Positions 8,555 through 20,109 are shown, numbered from the stretch's first letter. The stretch: 57,264 nt of DNA from Patescibacteria group bacterium (GCA_028716725.1 JAQUPG010000010.1:1-57264); one strand, 5' to 3'. The notes: generated by a model from the letters alone, not told the origin. Program-made: numbers and translations.

Positions 8555-9523
8555 ATGCCAAACTATAAACAAATTTCCAGAAATATCGAACAAATAACCA
8601 TTGATAACCCCAAAACAGCGGGTAAAAAATTAATTTGGCTGAATATTTCCGATGCCGGCAAAAAAGAAGTGGAATTTCTGCGGAAAAAATATAATTTCGA
8701 TTTGAAGCATCTGCAGGCTTCCCTGGCGAAATCAACGGCGCAGAGGCCAATGGCGGAGCAGGGGGAAAATTACCTATTTCTGATTTTACATTTTCCGGTA
8801 TTTGCTGACGGAGGAATTACCGCCGGAGAAATTGATTTTTTTGTCGGCCACGGCTATCTAATTACTCTATATAACAGCAACCTTGAAGCCCTGAATTCCT
8901 TTTTTAATTTTTGCAAAAAAGAGGAAAATTCCCTCCTGGCTTACGGGCTTGAATCATCCGCCATCCTGCTCTATGAATTATTGGAAAAATTAATGCTCTC
9001 CTGCTACTCCCTTTTGGACCAAAACAGCATCGCTATCAGCGAAGCGGAAAAGACGATCTTTGCCCAAAACCAAAAAAAGGCCGTTTCGCAGATACTTTCC
9101 CTTAAACGCAATATAATCAATCTCCGGAAAATCATGCAAAACCATAAAAATATTTTAAAGGGCTTAACGGAGATGAAAAGCAGCTTAGTGCCGGAAAAAG
9201 AAATAAAAAAATATTATTACCGCCTGGTTGAGCATTCAAAAAGAATCTGGGAATTTCTGGAAAACCAAAAAGATATGATCGAAGCCCTGCACGCCACCAA
9301 TGAGTCCCTGCTCAATTACCAGATTAGCGACATCATGAAAACTTTAACTATCTTTTCCGTTATTGTTTTCCCCCTGACTTTGCTGGCGGCGATTTTCGGC
9401 ATGAATACAATGGGCGGCATGCCTTTTGCGGAAACAAAAAACGGCTTCTGGATTATTATTGCTATTATGCTCACCGGTTCCCTCGGCATGCTGGCTTTTT
9501 TTGAAAAGAAAAAATGGCTCTAA
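8555..9523 (+). CDS. corA: CorA-like magnesium/divalent cation transporter
   Basis: C-terminal TM pair with the GMN signature: LAAIFGMNTMGGMPF. Confidence 0.93.
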   Translation: MPNYKQISRNIEQITIDNPKTAGKKLIWLNISDAGKKEVEFLRKKYNFDLKHLQASLAKSTAQRPMAEQGENYLFLILHFPVFADGGITAGEIDFFVGHGYLITLYNSNLEALNSFFNFCKKEENSLLAYGLESSAILLYELLEKLMLSCYSLLDQNSIAISEAEKTIFAQNQKKAVSQILSLKRNIINLRKIMQNHKNILKGLTEMKSSLVPEKEIKKYYYRLVEHSKRIWEFLENQKDMIEALHATNESLLNYQISDIMKTLTIFSVIVFPLTLLAAIFGMNTMGGMPFAETKNGFWIIIAIMLTGSLGMLAFFEKKKWL

Positions 9524-9551
9524 TCGTATGCTAAAATAAATAATAAAATAT

Positions 9552-9573
9552 AAAGCGCTTACAAGGCGCTTTT
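9552..9573 (+). terminator. intrinsic terminator after corA-like gene
   Basis: AAAGCGC-TTACAAG-GCGCTTTT. Confidence 0.55.
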
Positions 9574-9623
9574 AAACTAGAAAAATTCTTTATTAAAAAT
9601 CATTTTTAACCTCTTTCAATTTT

Positions 9624-10409
9624 ATGCTCTGCCTTTACATATTACTTGGCTCTATAGCCGGATTGCACAGAGCTTCTTATGGCGCTTACAAAGACGCCCC
9701 TTATGAATCTTTTATCTTAAGAAGATTTTTTAGAGAACTGGCAATTGTTGTCGTAGCTGCTATTCTGTTGTTTATTTTAAATCTGGGTAAAAGCGAGCCC
9801 TTATTAATTTTAACTCTGGCATTATTCAGCTTATCTTATATAACCACAGAAGTGTGGAAGCTTTTTATAAGATATAAAGACGAAAAAATGTATAGAATCC
9901 CGGTCCGGATGCATCTTGGCGGCAAAGCGGTTGAATCCCACCTTATAAGATTAATCTTCGCCTTAGTTTTCTTGGGAATAATTTGGGGAGTTTATCAAAT
10001 AGGCATGATCTTGCCCGAAACTATAAGTATAACTAAAAAAGGAATGATCATGGGCTTTATAATAGGATTATTTGAAGGAATTGGCGGAGGTTATAAGGAT
10101 GGAACATTTGAAGGCTTTAGAACCGTTACCTTCATCAGAAGCCCGATACTGGCGGCTGTTGGCGGATTTTTAATGGCTTTATTAACAAATAACCCTCTTT
10201 TTATCCTTTTGGGCCTACTGGCCTTTGAAAGAATAATGATTGAGACAAAAAAATTCTTTAAAAAGGGGTATATGCCCGGTAAATTTATCCAAGGGGAAAT
10301 GCCATACCCTGAATGGGAAAAAAGAAGAAAAATTTTTCTAATTCCCTATACTCTCACTCTGGCCGGCTTTATTTTCTTACTGATTATTTATCTGCTTTAT
10401 GATATATAG
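9624..10409 (+). CDS. polytopic membrane protein with an internally repeated GxYKD motif
   Basis: 261-aa ORF, several TM segments; GAYKDAPYESFILRRFFRE and GGYKDGTFEGFRTVTFIRS. Confidence 0.8.
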   Translation: MLCLYILLGSIAGLHRASYGAYKDAPYESFILRRFFRELAIVVVAAILLFILNLGKSEPLLILTLALFSLSYITTEVWKLFIRYKDEKMYRIPVRMHLGGKAVESHLIRLIFALVFLGIIWGVYQIGMILPETISITKKGMIMGFIIGLFEGIGGGYKDGTFEGFRTVTFIRSPILAAVGGFLMALLTNNPLFILLGLLAFERIMIETKKFFKKGYMPGKFIQGEMPYPEWEKRRKIFLIPYTLTLAGFIFLLIIYLLYDI

Positions 10410-10413
10410 CAGT

Positions 10414-11382
10414 TTATTTTAAGATTTTGTTTATATCGTCTAAACTTTCTATCTTCACTAATTTCTCTCTTAATTTCCTTGCCCCGGACAAACCCTGGAC
10501 ATACCAGCAAAGGTGCTTGCGCATTTCTATGATTCCCTGCCTCCCCTTTAATTTACAAACCAGCTTGGTATGTTTTAAAATAATATTAAATATTTCTTCT
10601 TTTGTTTTTCCTTTTTCGCTTTTAGCTTTTAGTTCACCGAATATCCACGGCCGCCCCAGCGCCCCTTGCCCAACACCAACGCCATCAGCACCAGTTTTGT
10701 TTAACAGCCAATCACAATAATCCTTAACTCCCCTCTCCTGCCTAGGAGAGGGGTTGGGGGTGAGGTTTAAACCTACTCCCCCATTGGCCAAAATTATTCC
10801 GGAAAAATATTCTCGGGATTTTTTTATAATTTGCCAGTCTATCGATCCGGAGAAACCTTGCGAAAAACTTCGGCCATGAATCATAATCGCTTTTATGTCT
10901 AAATCGGAAACATTCTTTAAAAACTCTAAAATATCAACCGACCCGACCCTAGCCCTGGTTTTAATTGAAACCGGCAAACTAGTATTGAGAGTAACGGTTT
11001 TTAAAACTTGCCTGGACAACTTTAAATCTTTAAATAATTCCGCTCCGGCCTTCTGGCGGGAGACTTTTGGCACCGGGCAGCCAAAATTTATATCAATCCC
11101 GTCCGGCTTAATTTTTTTCTCTACCAATTTTACGGCCTTGGCAAAATGCTCCGGGTTAGAACCGAATACCTGGACCACGTAAGGACGCTCCTTAGGGCTA
11201 AATTTAAGCATTTCCAGGGTTTTTCCCGGGTTATAGGTTAAAGCTGTAACCGAGGCCATTTCCGAATAAACTACGTCGGCTCCGAAGTCTTTACAAATCT
11301 GCCGAAAAGCCGAATCCGTAATCCCAGCCATCGGCGCTAAAGCGTAAATTGGTTTTTTCAATTTTAACCAAAAATTTTTCAT
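10414..11382 (-). CDS. dus: tRNA-dihydrouridine synthase (start reassigned to MKNFWLKLK)
   Basis: APMAGITDSAFRQIC, DINFGCPVPKV, TGADGVGVGQGALGRPWIF; the longer ORF start at 11439 overlaps a terminator-like hairpin. Confidence 0.95.
   Translation of the reverse strand: MKNFWLKLKKPIYALAPMAGITDSAFRQICKDFGADVVYSEMASVTALTYNPGKTLEMLKFSPKERPYVVQVFGSNPEHFAKAVKLVEKKIKPDGIDINFGCPVPKVSRQKAGAELFKDLKLSRQVLKTVTLNTSLPVSIKTRARVGSVDILEFLKNVSDLDIKAIMIHGRSFSQGFSGSIDWQIIKKSREYFSGIILANGGVGLNLTPNPSPRQERGVKDYCDWLLNKTGADGVGVGQGALGRPWIFGELKAKSEKGKTKEEIFNIILKHTKLVCKLKGRQGIIEMRKHLCWYVQGLSGARKLREKLVKIESLDDINKILK
10728..10765. repeat. intragenic palindromic repeat in dus (encodes LTPNPSPRQERGV)
   Basis: CTCCCCTCTCCTGCCTAGGAGAGGGGTTGGGGGTGAGG; in-frame insertion between ANGGV and DWLLNKTGADG. 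Confidence 0.8.
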
Positions 11383-11402
11383 AATAACATTATAATATAA
11401 TA

Positions 11403-11432
11403 AAAAACCGGGCATCAAAGCAAGACGCCCGG
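11403..11432 (-). terminator. intrinsic terminator upstream of dus
   Basis: Minus strand GCCGGGCGTCTTGCTTTGATGCCCGGTTTTTTA. Confidence 0.65.
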
Positions 11433-11516
11433 CTAACAAGGTTTATATTGCCCTTCTATCAAATTCTGGCTAAGATTTTAGTGAGCCGGGGATGATAGGA
11501 TGGGGCAATACAAGGA

Positions 11517-11651
11517 TCACCTCCTTCCCCTGCCCCCGGCATTAGCGGTGGTGAAAACCGCTCTGTATAAAGCGCATAAAAAGGTTCTTGCCTTTATCAT
11601 CCTCGCCCTCCAAAGTAAATGGTTTGGACGCATACCGACGAATCTAGCCAA
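11517..11651 (-). CDS. possible small basic protein (44 aa, TTG start)
   Basis: AAAGGAGGAAAC-TTG then MARFVGMRPNHLLWRARMIKARTFLCALYRAVFTTANAGGRGRR*; between cysS stop and terminator. Confidence 0.35.
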   Translation of the reverse strand: MARFVGMRPNHLLWRARMIKARTFLCALYRAVFTTANAGGRGRR

Positions 11652-11678
11652 GTTTCCTCCTTTCACGAAAAGTGCAAA

Positions 11679-13163
11679 TTATTTTTTGAAAAATCGCATT
11701 CCAACCTCCGTGTCTTCCACTCTGTATCCTTTCTTTTCAATTTCTTTTCGCAGTCTGTCGGATTCTTTAAAATTCCTCTCTTTTCTCGCTTTTTCTCTCT
11801 CGTTAATTAAGGCTTCAATATTCTCTGGTTTGACAAAATTATATAACTCTTTTTCAATGTTTAACCCAAAAACTTTATCGAAATCAATGATAGTTCCTAA
11901 TTTTTCTTCATCAGCCAAACTTGATTTGAATACTTTTTGCACTACGGCTAGAGCTTGCGGTGTATTTAAATCATCGTTGACCGCTTGTAGAAACTCATCT
12001 TTAAACTTTTTATTAGGTGGAGATATAGAATGTAATGTCGTTCCGCCAACTTGTCCTCCAATCTGATAAAAATCAGTGTCAGTTAATTCTCTCGCTTGAT
12101 TATATAAATGTTTTAACCCTTTTTCTGCATTCTTTATAGCTCCTTCGCTATACTCCATCGGCTTCCTGTAATGAGTCTGTAAAACCGCAAATCTATAAAC
12201 CAAAGGGTTTATCCCCTTTTTAATTAAAGCATTTTCCAGAGTTAAAAAATTTCCTTGGCTTTTTGCCATTTTCTCTCCGCCGGAAATATTTAAAAATTCC
12301 CCGTGCAGCCAATACTTTACCCAGGGCTTTTTGCCGGTCGCGGACTCGGCCTGGGCGATTTCATTGGTGTGATGGATATTTATATGGTCAACCCCGCCGC
12401 AATGGATATCAAACTGCTCGCCTAAATATTTCATGCTCATAGCCGAGCATTCGATATGCCAGCCCGGAAAACCAACGCCCCACGGACTAGGCCACTCCAT
12501 TTGCCTCTTTTCTCCGGCAGGCGAAAATTTCCACAAAGCAAAATCAGTCGGATTTTTCTTTTCCTCATTAACTTCTACCCGCGCTCCGGCCCGCAGTTTT
12601 TCCAAGGGCTGGTGGCTTAACTTGTTATAATCTTTGACTTTTGATGTGTCGAAATAAATTCCGTCTGAAATTTTATAAGTATAGCCCCTTTTTTCTAATT
12701 TTTTTATCAATTCAATCTGCTCTTTTATATGGTCCGTGGCCTTACACCAAATATCCGGCTCTATTATATTTAAACGCTCCAAATCTTTCTTAAATTCTTT
12801 GGTGTAAAACTCCGCGATTTCCCAGGCGGTTTTCCCTTCCCTGGCCGCGCCTTTTTCCAATTTATCTTCGCCCATATCCCGGTCTCCGGTTAAATGACCG
12901 ACATCGGTAATATTCATGACATGCTTAACCTTATAGCCGTTATAAAGCAAAACCCGCTTTAAAATATCTTCGAACAAATAAGTGCGCAGATTGCCGATAT
13001 GGGCAAAATTATAAACAGTCAGCCCGCAGGTGTACAGGCCGACTTTTCCTTTTTTTATCGGTTTGAACTCTTCCTTTTTTCGGGTTAGCGTATTGTACAA
13101 AAATAATTTTTTCACCCCGTTAGAAGTCGCTTTATTTGCATTTAATATTACTTGTTGAGACAT
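11679..13163 (-). CDS. cysS: cysteinyl-tRNA synthetase
   Basis: [76 protein letters not shown]. Confidence 0.97.
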   Translation of the reverse strand: MSQQVILNANKATSNGVKKLFLYNTLTRKKEEFKPIKKGKVGLYTCGLTVYNFAHIGNLRTYLFEDILKRVLLYNGYKVKHVMNITDVGHLTGDRDMGEDKLEKGAAREGKTAWEIAEFYTKEFKKDLERLNIIEPDIWCKATDHIKEQIELIKKLEKRGYTYKISDGIYFDTSKVKDYNKLSHQPLEKLRAGARVEVNEEKKNPTDFALWKFSPAGEKRQMEWPSPWGVGFPGWHIECSAMSMKYLGEQFDIHCGGVDHINIHHTNEIAQAESATGKKPWVKYWLHGEFLNISGGEKMAKSQGNFLTLENALIKKGINPLVYRFAVLQTHYRKPMEYSEGAIKNAEKGLKHLYNQARELTDTDFYQIGGQVGGTTLHSISPPNKKFKDEFLQAVNDDLNTPQALAVVQKVFKSSLADEEKLGTIIDFDKVFGLNIEKELYNFVKPENIEALINEREKARKERNFKESDRLRKEIEKKGYRVEDTEVGMRFFKK

Positions 13164-13219
13164 AGTGTTTTTTGAATATCCCCGTCTTTATCTTTCTTGC
13201 ATAAAACTTCTAACGGGGT
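13114..13219. repeat. 14-bp terminal inverted repeat element overlapping the cysS start
   Basis: ACCCCGTTAGAAGT (13114-13127) and its exact reverse complement ACTTCTAACGGGGT (13206-13219). Confidence 0.75.
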
Positions 13220-13316
13220 CCGTACCTCTATTCTTATTTTAGCTAAATTCCTGATTTTGGGCAAGAAAAAACGCGAAGGATTAAATTTTCCCCCGTGCCC
13301 TTTCTATTGCAAAACT

Positions 13317-16229
13317 CTAATTTGCCCCTACGGTTACGCTTAACTCCGCGGTGGGCAGACCGCTTACGCTCGCCGCCACCTTTGAAGTTTTTCCTGAAGC
13401 CTCAAGATCGCTTAAATAAACGCTAAAACCGCCGATGGAAACATCGGGGCCGGAATCAACATAAACATTAACAAGCAATTCCTGGCCCGGATCCAAAACA
13501 TAAGAATTCAGCTTTATCTTATTGCTGCCGGCTACCGGCTTAGAAACTTTACTGCTGATACTTTTTCCGTCAGAAGCTTTCCCGACCCTTAAATTGCTGT
13601 AGCCGGCGCTATTAGAAAATCCGTCTCCGGAAGAATTAATCGTTAAATACTCTAATTTTAAGGCTTCCCCGCCGTTATTGGTTATTTTAAAGCTGGCGGC
13701 GTTATTATCATCTTTATTTAAAATTATCTGACCGGCCGCGTCAGCTTCAACTTGCGCCATGGCTCCGACAAAAGAAACTTCCTGGCTTGATGTATTTAAA
13801 CCGGAGATTTCCGTTTCCATGCCCGAGTTATAGCCTTGCGCCACTAAACCGGTAATCTGCAAATTGGCTTTATCTATTTTTAAATCTTTGATGGTATCAA
13901 CATAAACTTTTACCTCAATCCTCTTCCCGGCCAGCAACTTATAGGAAAAACCGTTAAAATCATAAGCGCTTTTATCGGGTTTCTCTACGGTAGCGATCTT
14001 TTTGCTGCCGATATAAACTTTAAGATTGGAAAAACCGTTATCATAAGTCAGGCTATTGCCGGCGCCGCCTTTATTAATAGACAGGCCGGTTATGGCAGTA
14101 TCGTCTCCAGCTGAAGATTCTAGATAAAAACTGGCGGCTATCACCTTGCTTTGGCCTTTCGCATAAATTTTTCCGGACAGGCTGTCGTTTGGATAAATTG
14201 AAACTTGAGACAAAATAACTTTAAAAATTTCTCCTTTAATATCAATCGCGTTGGTTAAGAAGATGTTATCCGCCGTCCGGTGGTTTACTTTATTGAGAAT
14301 CAACTGGTAGGTATAACCGTCCTGCGATCTGGCCGGCATTGTAGTCAAAAAAGCCAAAGCTAAATTATTTTTAGGCAGAAGCGTCTTATCGGCAATATTT
14401 ATATTTACCTGCCCGGCGCTCAAAGCCGGGCCGCCAATCTGGCCTAAAATTTCGCCCGTGTCATAATCCACCACGTAGACTTCCTTGTCTAAATTAGCTG
14501 CGCCGGAGCTCTTAACCAGGCTTAAGTCAAGGCTGTCTATATAAATTTCCTGATTGCCGTTTCTCACTTCAAATACGCCGATAATAGTGCCGGTTTTTTG
14601 CGCAAAGACCTTTTTGCTGGCTTCCAATTTTTTAGCCACCACCCCCAAGTTCTTTCTAACTATGTCTATATTTTCCTCTGAATTGGAATAATTAACTTTA
14701 AGCCCGAAACTATTGGCCGAACCGACGATATTGGCGTTAATCATAGCCAGATTAAGGCTCCGGCCGTCGCCCTCATTAAGGCTGGCGGAAACCGTAAAAA
14801 TTTCTTCCGAGCTTTTTTTGATCTTATAACCGGCGAGGTCAAACAAAACCTGCCTTTCTTCGCCGACCGAGTTGGCTCGGGCAACGATTTTTCCCTTTTC
14901 GTTTTCCATAACCAAGTTGAAAAAACTGCTCGGCAAAGCCGAACCCTGGATTTTAACGGTTAAACTATTTATTAAAATATCCTCATTCCCGGAAATTTCG
15001 CTGATTTTGAATTTACCTATAATCTGCTCCGGCTCCCCGATAATCGCCTGCCGGTTGGCTTCGCCAACCGTAAGCTCCTCGATTTTGGCCTGGCCTAAAA
15101 CGTCCAAAGCGCTGACCAAATTGAAAGATCCGCCCATTATCGGAAAATTTCCGCTAACAACGCCGCTGGAACTAATATCGGAAGCCTGATTGATCGTTAC
15201 CTGCAAATCATGGCTGGTGCATGCCGGGCAATCAACCAAATCAACCCAAAAATAAATCTTTTTTGTCTCTCCCGCGCCAATAACCAAGGGGCTGTCCTTG
15301 AAATTGAAGCTTGCCGTTTTGTTATTTATTGCCGGAGTAATCCCTAAATCAATCTGATTCTCGCCGCTTAAATGAATATTGGTTAAAATTTGTTCGGAAA
15401 ATATCCCCTTTAAACTAAAATCCAGGCGGCTCACTTCCGCCTGCTCGGTTCCTGATTTTAAATTAAAAACAGCCAACAAGTTATTGGTAGTGGCCAAGGG
15501 CAGGTTATTGCCTCCTTTTGGGCTGCTTGAATCAAGAGCAACAGCCAAACTGGTGGTAGCCGAAGCTAGGCCGATATCCAAGCCAACGTCTTCGTAGCTG
15601 CCGGTAGTTAAATCATTCAAATCATCTTCCTCAACTATATTAATATCATCCCATTTAAAACCAAGCTTAATGAAGTCCGCGGCCGACTTAATCGGCGTTT
15701 TTAATTTGTCTTTTACGTAATAAACCGCCGAACTCACCTTACTCTTCACTAATTCATAATCGGTTAATTTATAAATGACTAATTTAACTTCTTCATAAGT
15801 CGAAGAGGCGTATTGCTCCAAATCGGCTTTATTTAGATTGGCGATATCGCTCCATTTAAAACCCAAATTAGTAAAATCCCGGGCCGATTCAATTAAAACC
15901 TTTTTTCCGTTTTTAATGTAATAAACGGCCGGGTTATCCTTTTCCTTGACTAATTGCATATCCGGCCACTTATCGAGATCGGCCTGGCTGATTATTTTTA
16001 TGTCTGACCATTTATTGCCATAGGATAAAAAAGCCTCAGCGTTAACGTAGGCCTTTTTAAAACCGCGCACATGGTCTAAATAATAAACCGCCGGGTTATC
16101 AGCCGTTTTCACCTGCTTAAAACTCGGATCAAGGCCGAAAGCGGCCCGAGCTTTGCTTTGAGTAACAAAAACCAAGACCGAGATAAAAGTAAAAACAATG
16201 GCAGTAAAAATTATTCTATTAAACCGCAT
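13317..16229 (-). CDS. large exported surface/S-layer-like protein with three N-terminal repeats
   Basis: N-terminal signal segment; tandem modules with DNPAVYYLDH.../DNPAVYYIKNGK.../SSAVYYVKDK..., each ending in (K/N)WSDI or KWDDI; beta-rich remainder. Confidence 0.82.
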   Translation of the reverse strand: MRFNRIIFTAIVFTFISVLVFVTQSKARAAFGLDPSFKQVKTADNPAVYYLDHVRGFKKAYVNAEAFLSYGNKWSDIKIISQADLDKWPDMQLVKEKDNPAVYYIKNGKKVLIESARDFTNLGFKWSDIANLNKADLEQYASSTYEEVKLVIYKLTDYELVKSKVSSAVYYVKDKLKTPIKSAADFIKLGFKWDDINIVEEDDLNDLTTGSYEDVGLDIGLASATTSLAVALDSSSPKGGNNLPLATTNNLLAVFNLKSGTEQAEVSRLDFSLKGIFSEQILTNIHLSGENQIDLGITPAINNKTASFNFKDSPLVIGAGETKKIYFWVDLVDCPACTSHDLQVTINQASDISSSGVVSGNFPIMGGSFNLVSALDVLGQAKIEELTVGEANRQAIIGEPEQIIGKFKISEISGNEDILINSLTVKIQGSALPSSFFNLVMENEKGKIVARANSVGEERQVLFDLAGYKIKKSSEEIFTVSASLNEGDGRSLNLAMINANIVGSANSFGLKVNYSNSEENIDIVRKNLGVVAKKLEASKKVFAQKTGTIIGVFEVRNGNQEIYIDSLDLSLVKSSGAANLDKEVYVVDYDTGEILGQIGGPALSAGQVNINIADKTLLPKNNLALAFLTTMPARSQDGYTYQLILNKVNHRTADNIFLTNAIDIKGEIFKVILSQVSIYPNDSLSGKIYAKGQSKVIAASFYLESSAGDDTAITGLSINKGGAGNSLTYDNGFSNLKVYIGSKKIATVEKPDKSAYDFNGFSYKLLAGKRIEVKVYVDTIKDLKIDKANLQITGLVAQGYNSGMETEISGLNTSSQEVSFVGAMAQVEADAAGQIILNKDDNNAASFKITNNGGEALKLEYLTINSSGDGFSNSAGYSNLRVGKASDGKSISSKVSKPVAGSNKIKLNSYVLDPGQELLVNVYVDSGPDVSIGGFSVYLSDLEASGKTSKVAASVSGLPTAELSVTVGAN

Positions 16230-16311
16230 AGTTGTTTAAATTTATATATTTATATTGGAAAATAATAGCATATTTTATAGAAAAAGTCAAAAAAATTTCA
16301 AAAAAAATTAA

Positions 16312-16341
16312 AGCCGTGCCTGATTTTGCTTGGGCACGGCT
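16312..16341 (-). terminator. intrinsic terminator
   Basis: Minus strand AGCCGTGCCCAAGCAAAATCAGGCACGGCT then TTTAATTTTTTTT. Confidence 0.65.
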
Positions 16342-16377
16342 GTCATGAATTTTTCACTTATTTTGCCCCTCCTCTTA

Positions 16378-16593
16378 TTAAATTTCTGGGCAAGCCAATT
16401 CGGCAAAAAATTGTTCAACCAATTCCGTACCGGGGAAAATCCACTCAACTGTTCCGCAATTGATAGCGCCATCAGGAAAAGCCAAGCTTTCGGTAAACTC
16501 CATGGTCTTTTCCCTGAGGTGGCTGAGTTCCGGATGCCGGTCAAAAAAAATTTCTACGTCTCTTTTGGTCACTGGTTTTCGGGCCACTAGCAT
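16378..16593 (-). CDS. small uncharacterised protein (71 aa)
   Basis: SD GAGGAGGGG upstream of ATG; preferred over the overlapping frame 16308..16544. Confidence 0.6.
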   Translation of the reverse strand: MLVARKPVTKRDVEIFFDRHPELSHLREKTMEFTESLAFPDGAINCGTVEWIFPGTELVEQFFAELACPEI

Positions 16594-16594
16594 T

Positions 16595-17104
16595 TTACCC
16601 CTCCTCGCTTAAGGAAATCCCTCGCTGTCGTTTTAAATTCTTATATTCCCTTTGCGCCAAAAAAATGATTAAAATATCAAAAATTGTCATCCAAATTAAC
16701 CATGGAGAATGGCTATAACTAAACCGATAGAGCTGGTAGAAAATAAAAAGAGAAAGAAAGATGATCGCCGCCGGGAACGCCCAAATTTTTTTCTGCCACA
16801 GGGAAATCACTAAAATTACCTTAATGAAACCGTGGGCGATAAGATAAAGGGATAAAAACAACTGGAGATCTAAGGAAAAATTTTGGGCAACGCCCACTAA
16901 ATAATTAGCTATAAAGTCTTTCGGATCCTCGCTAAGCTCCTCTCGAGCCAGCCAAAAGACAAACCGGTTTATTTCTCCATGATTAAATAAAAACAGCAAA
17001 AAACCGCCTACCGTTTCCAATGCCCCGTCAACGCCTTTTAAGAAAATAGACGATAAAAAGACTTTATGAAAAATAACCCTTGCCTGTTTTTTTTCTTCTG
17101 CCAT
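16595..17104 (-). CDS. DUF2127-like membrane protein
   Basis: DGALETVGGFLLFLF, LYLIAHGFIKVILVISLW, TM-rich. Confidence 0.75.
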   Translation of the reverse strand: MAEEKKQARVIFHKVFLSSIFLKGVDGALETVGGFLLFLFNHGEINRFVFWLAREELSEDPKDFIANYLVGVAQNFSLDLQLFLSLYLIAHGFIKVILVISLWQKKIWAFPAAIIFLSLFIFYQLYRFSYSHSPWLIWMTIFDILIIFLAQREYKNLKRQRGISLSEEG

Positions 17105-17150
17105 CTTTAAATTTTACCTCTTTTGCCATAAAAAGGCAAAAAAATATCCC

Positions 17151-17179
17151 TTGCCAATTCCCTGTATTTTTGCTAAAAT
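17151..17179 (+). promoter_or_regulatory. putative gyrB promoter TTGCCA-N17-TAAAAT with TGC extended -10
   Basis: TTGCCAATTCCCTGTATTTTTGCTAAAAT. Confidence 0.6.
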
Positions 17180-17237
17180 GTTAATAGAAAAAGGTTGCCC
17201 AAAATCAGGGCTTTTTAAATTAAAAAACATAAAATAA

Positions 17238-19292
<2,055 letters not shown>

Positions 19293-19303
19293 CATAAAAA
19301 TAT

Positions 19304-19735
19304 ATGTATAATATTTTACTCCTGCCGATCATCTCCGGCATTATTGCCCAATCGGCAAAATTTTTCTTTAAAGCCAACGGCGAAAAATTCAGCTTTAAAA
19401 ATATCATCTCTTATGCCGGCATGCCTTCCGGCCACAGCGCCATGGTCGTATCTTTGGCGACAATTATTCTTCTTGAATTCGGACTTTCCTCCCCGGTTTT
19501 CGCTTTAAGTTTTGTCTTAGCCTTTGTTGTCATCCGTGATGCTATCGGCATCCGCCGCTACCTTGGCCAGCACGGCCAAACTCTCAATATCCTAGTTAAG
19601 GACTTGGGTGAAGACCAATTGCTTGATAAAAGTTATCCTCATCTTTTGGAAAAAATCGGCCATACGCCGATGCAGGTTTTAGTCGGAGGTTTAATCGGGT
19701 TTTTTATCAGTATCTTGGGGTATATTTTTTTCTAA
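19304..19735 (+). CDS. DUF212 / divergent PAP2 family membrane protein
   Basis: GMPSGHSAMVVSLAT, RDAIGIRRYLGQHGQTLN, GHTPMQVLVGGLIG. Confidence 0.88.
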   Translation: MYNILLLPIISGIIAQSAKFFFKANGEKFSFKNIISYAGMPSGHSAMVVSLATIILLEFGLSSPVFALSFVLAFVVIRDAIGIRRYLGQHGQTLNILVKDLGEDQLLDKSYPHLLEKIGHTPMQVLVGGLIGFFISILGYIFF

Positions 19736-19750
19736 ATAAACATAAATAAA

Positions 19751-19777
19751 AAAACGCGCGATAAATTGCGCGTTTTA
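19751..19777 (+). terminator. intrinsic terminator
   Basis: ACGCGC-GATAAATT-GCGCGTTTTAT. Confidence 0.6.
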
Positions 19778-19785
19778 TAGTGGAA

Positions 19786-19808
19786 AACCAGCTCCGTTAA
19801 GGAGGTCT
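19786..19808 (-). terminator. terminator at the end of the 80-aa minus-strand ORF
   Basis: Minus strand CCAGACCTCCTTAACGGAGCTGGTTTTCC. Confidence 0.45.
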
Positions 19809-20039
19809 GGTGCGAACAATTCGAAGATTCTTCACTCCGAGGAGAAAGGGACGGCCTCTGGCCAGCCATTTAAAGGAACATCGGCCGGCTAAAGAAGCGA
19901 AAAATTTCCACTTCCAGACTCCAACGGAATCGAGCAGAAATCGCAGGCCGGCCCCCAAATCCCCGAAAGAGAAGAAGAAAGCGAACCAACAGACCACGAC
20001 GGAAATCACGAAAAGCAGGAGCAACCAAAACTCTGGCAT
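19797..20039 (-). CDS. small single-TM protein (80 aa)
   Basis: SD AGAAAGGAGAATCT-ATG, hydrophobic N-terminus MPEFWLLLLFVISVVVCWFAFFF, upstream TTGACA-N17-TAAGGT. Confidence 0.6.
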   Translation of the reverse strand: MPEFWLLLLFVISVVVCWFAFFFSFGDLGAGLRFLLDSVGVWKWKFFASLAGRCSFKWLARGRPFLLGVKNLRIVRTRPP

Positions 20040-20109
20040 AGATTCTCCTTTCTGCTGGTGGATTAAACTGGGTTAGAAATAGAAGGTGTGATCAACTCAT
20101 GCTGAAAAA

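Noticed and set aside
11500-12066. Plus-strand 188-aa ORF
   Set aside because: Mostly antisense to cysS; the translation is low-complexity Ser/Phe-rich, typical of antisense reading.
19810-20076. 88-aa basic plus-strand ORF
   Set aside because: Not listed as a CDS because the opposite-strand ORF has a promoter, SD, TM segment and terminator; noted only as part of the small-protein locus finding because an AAGGAGG precedes its GTG start.
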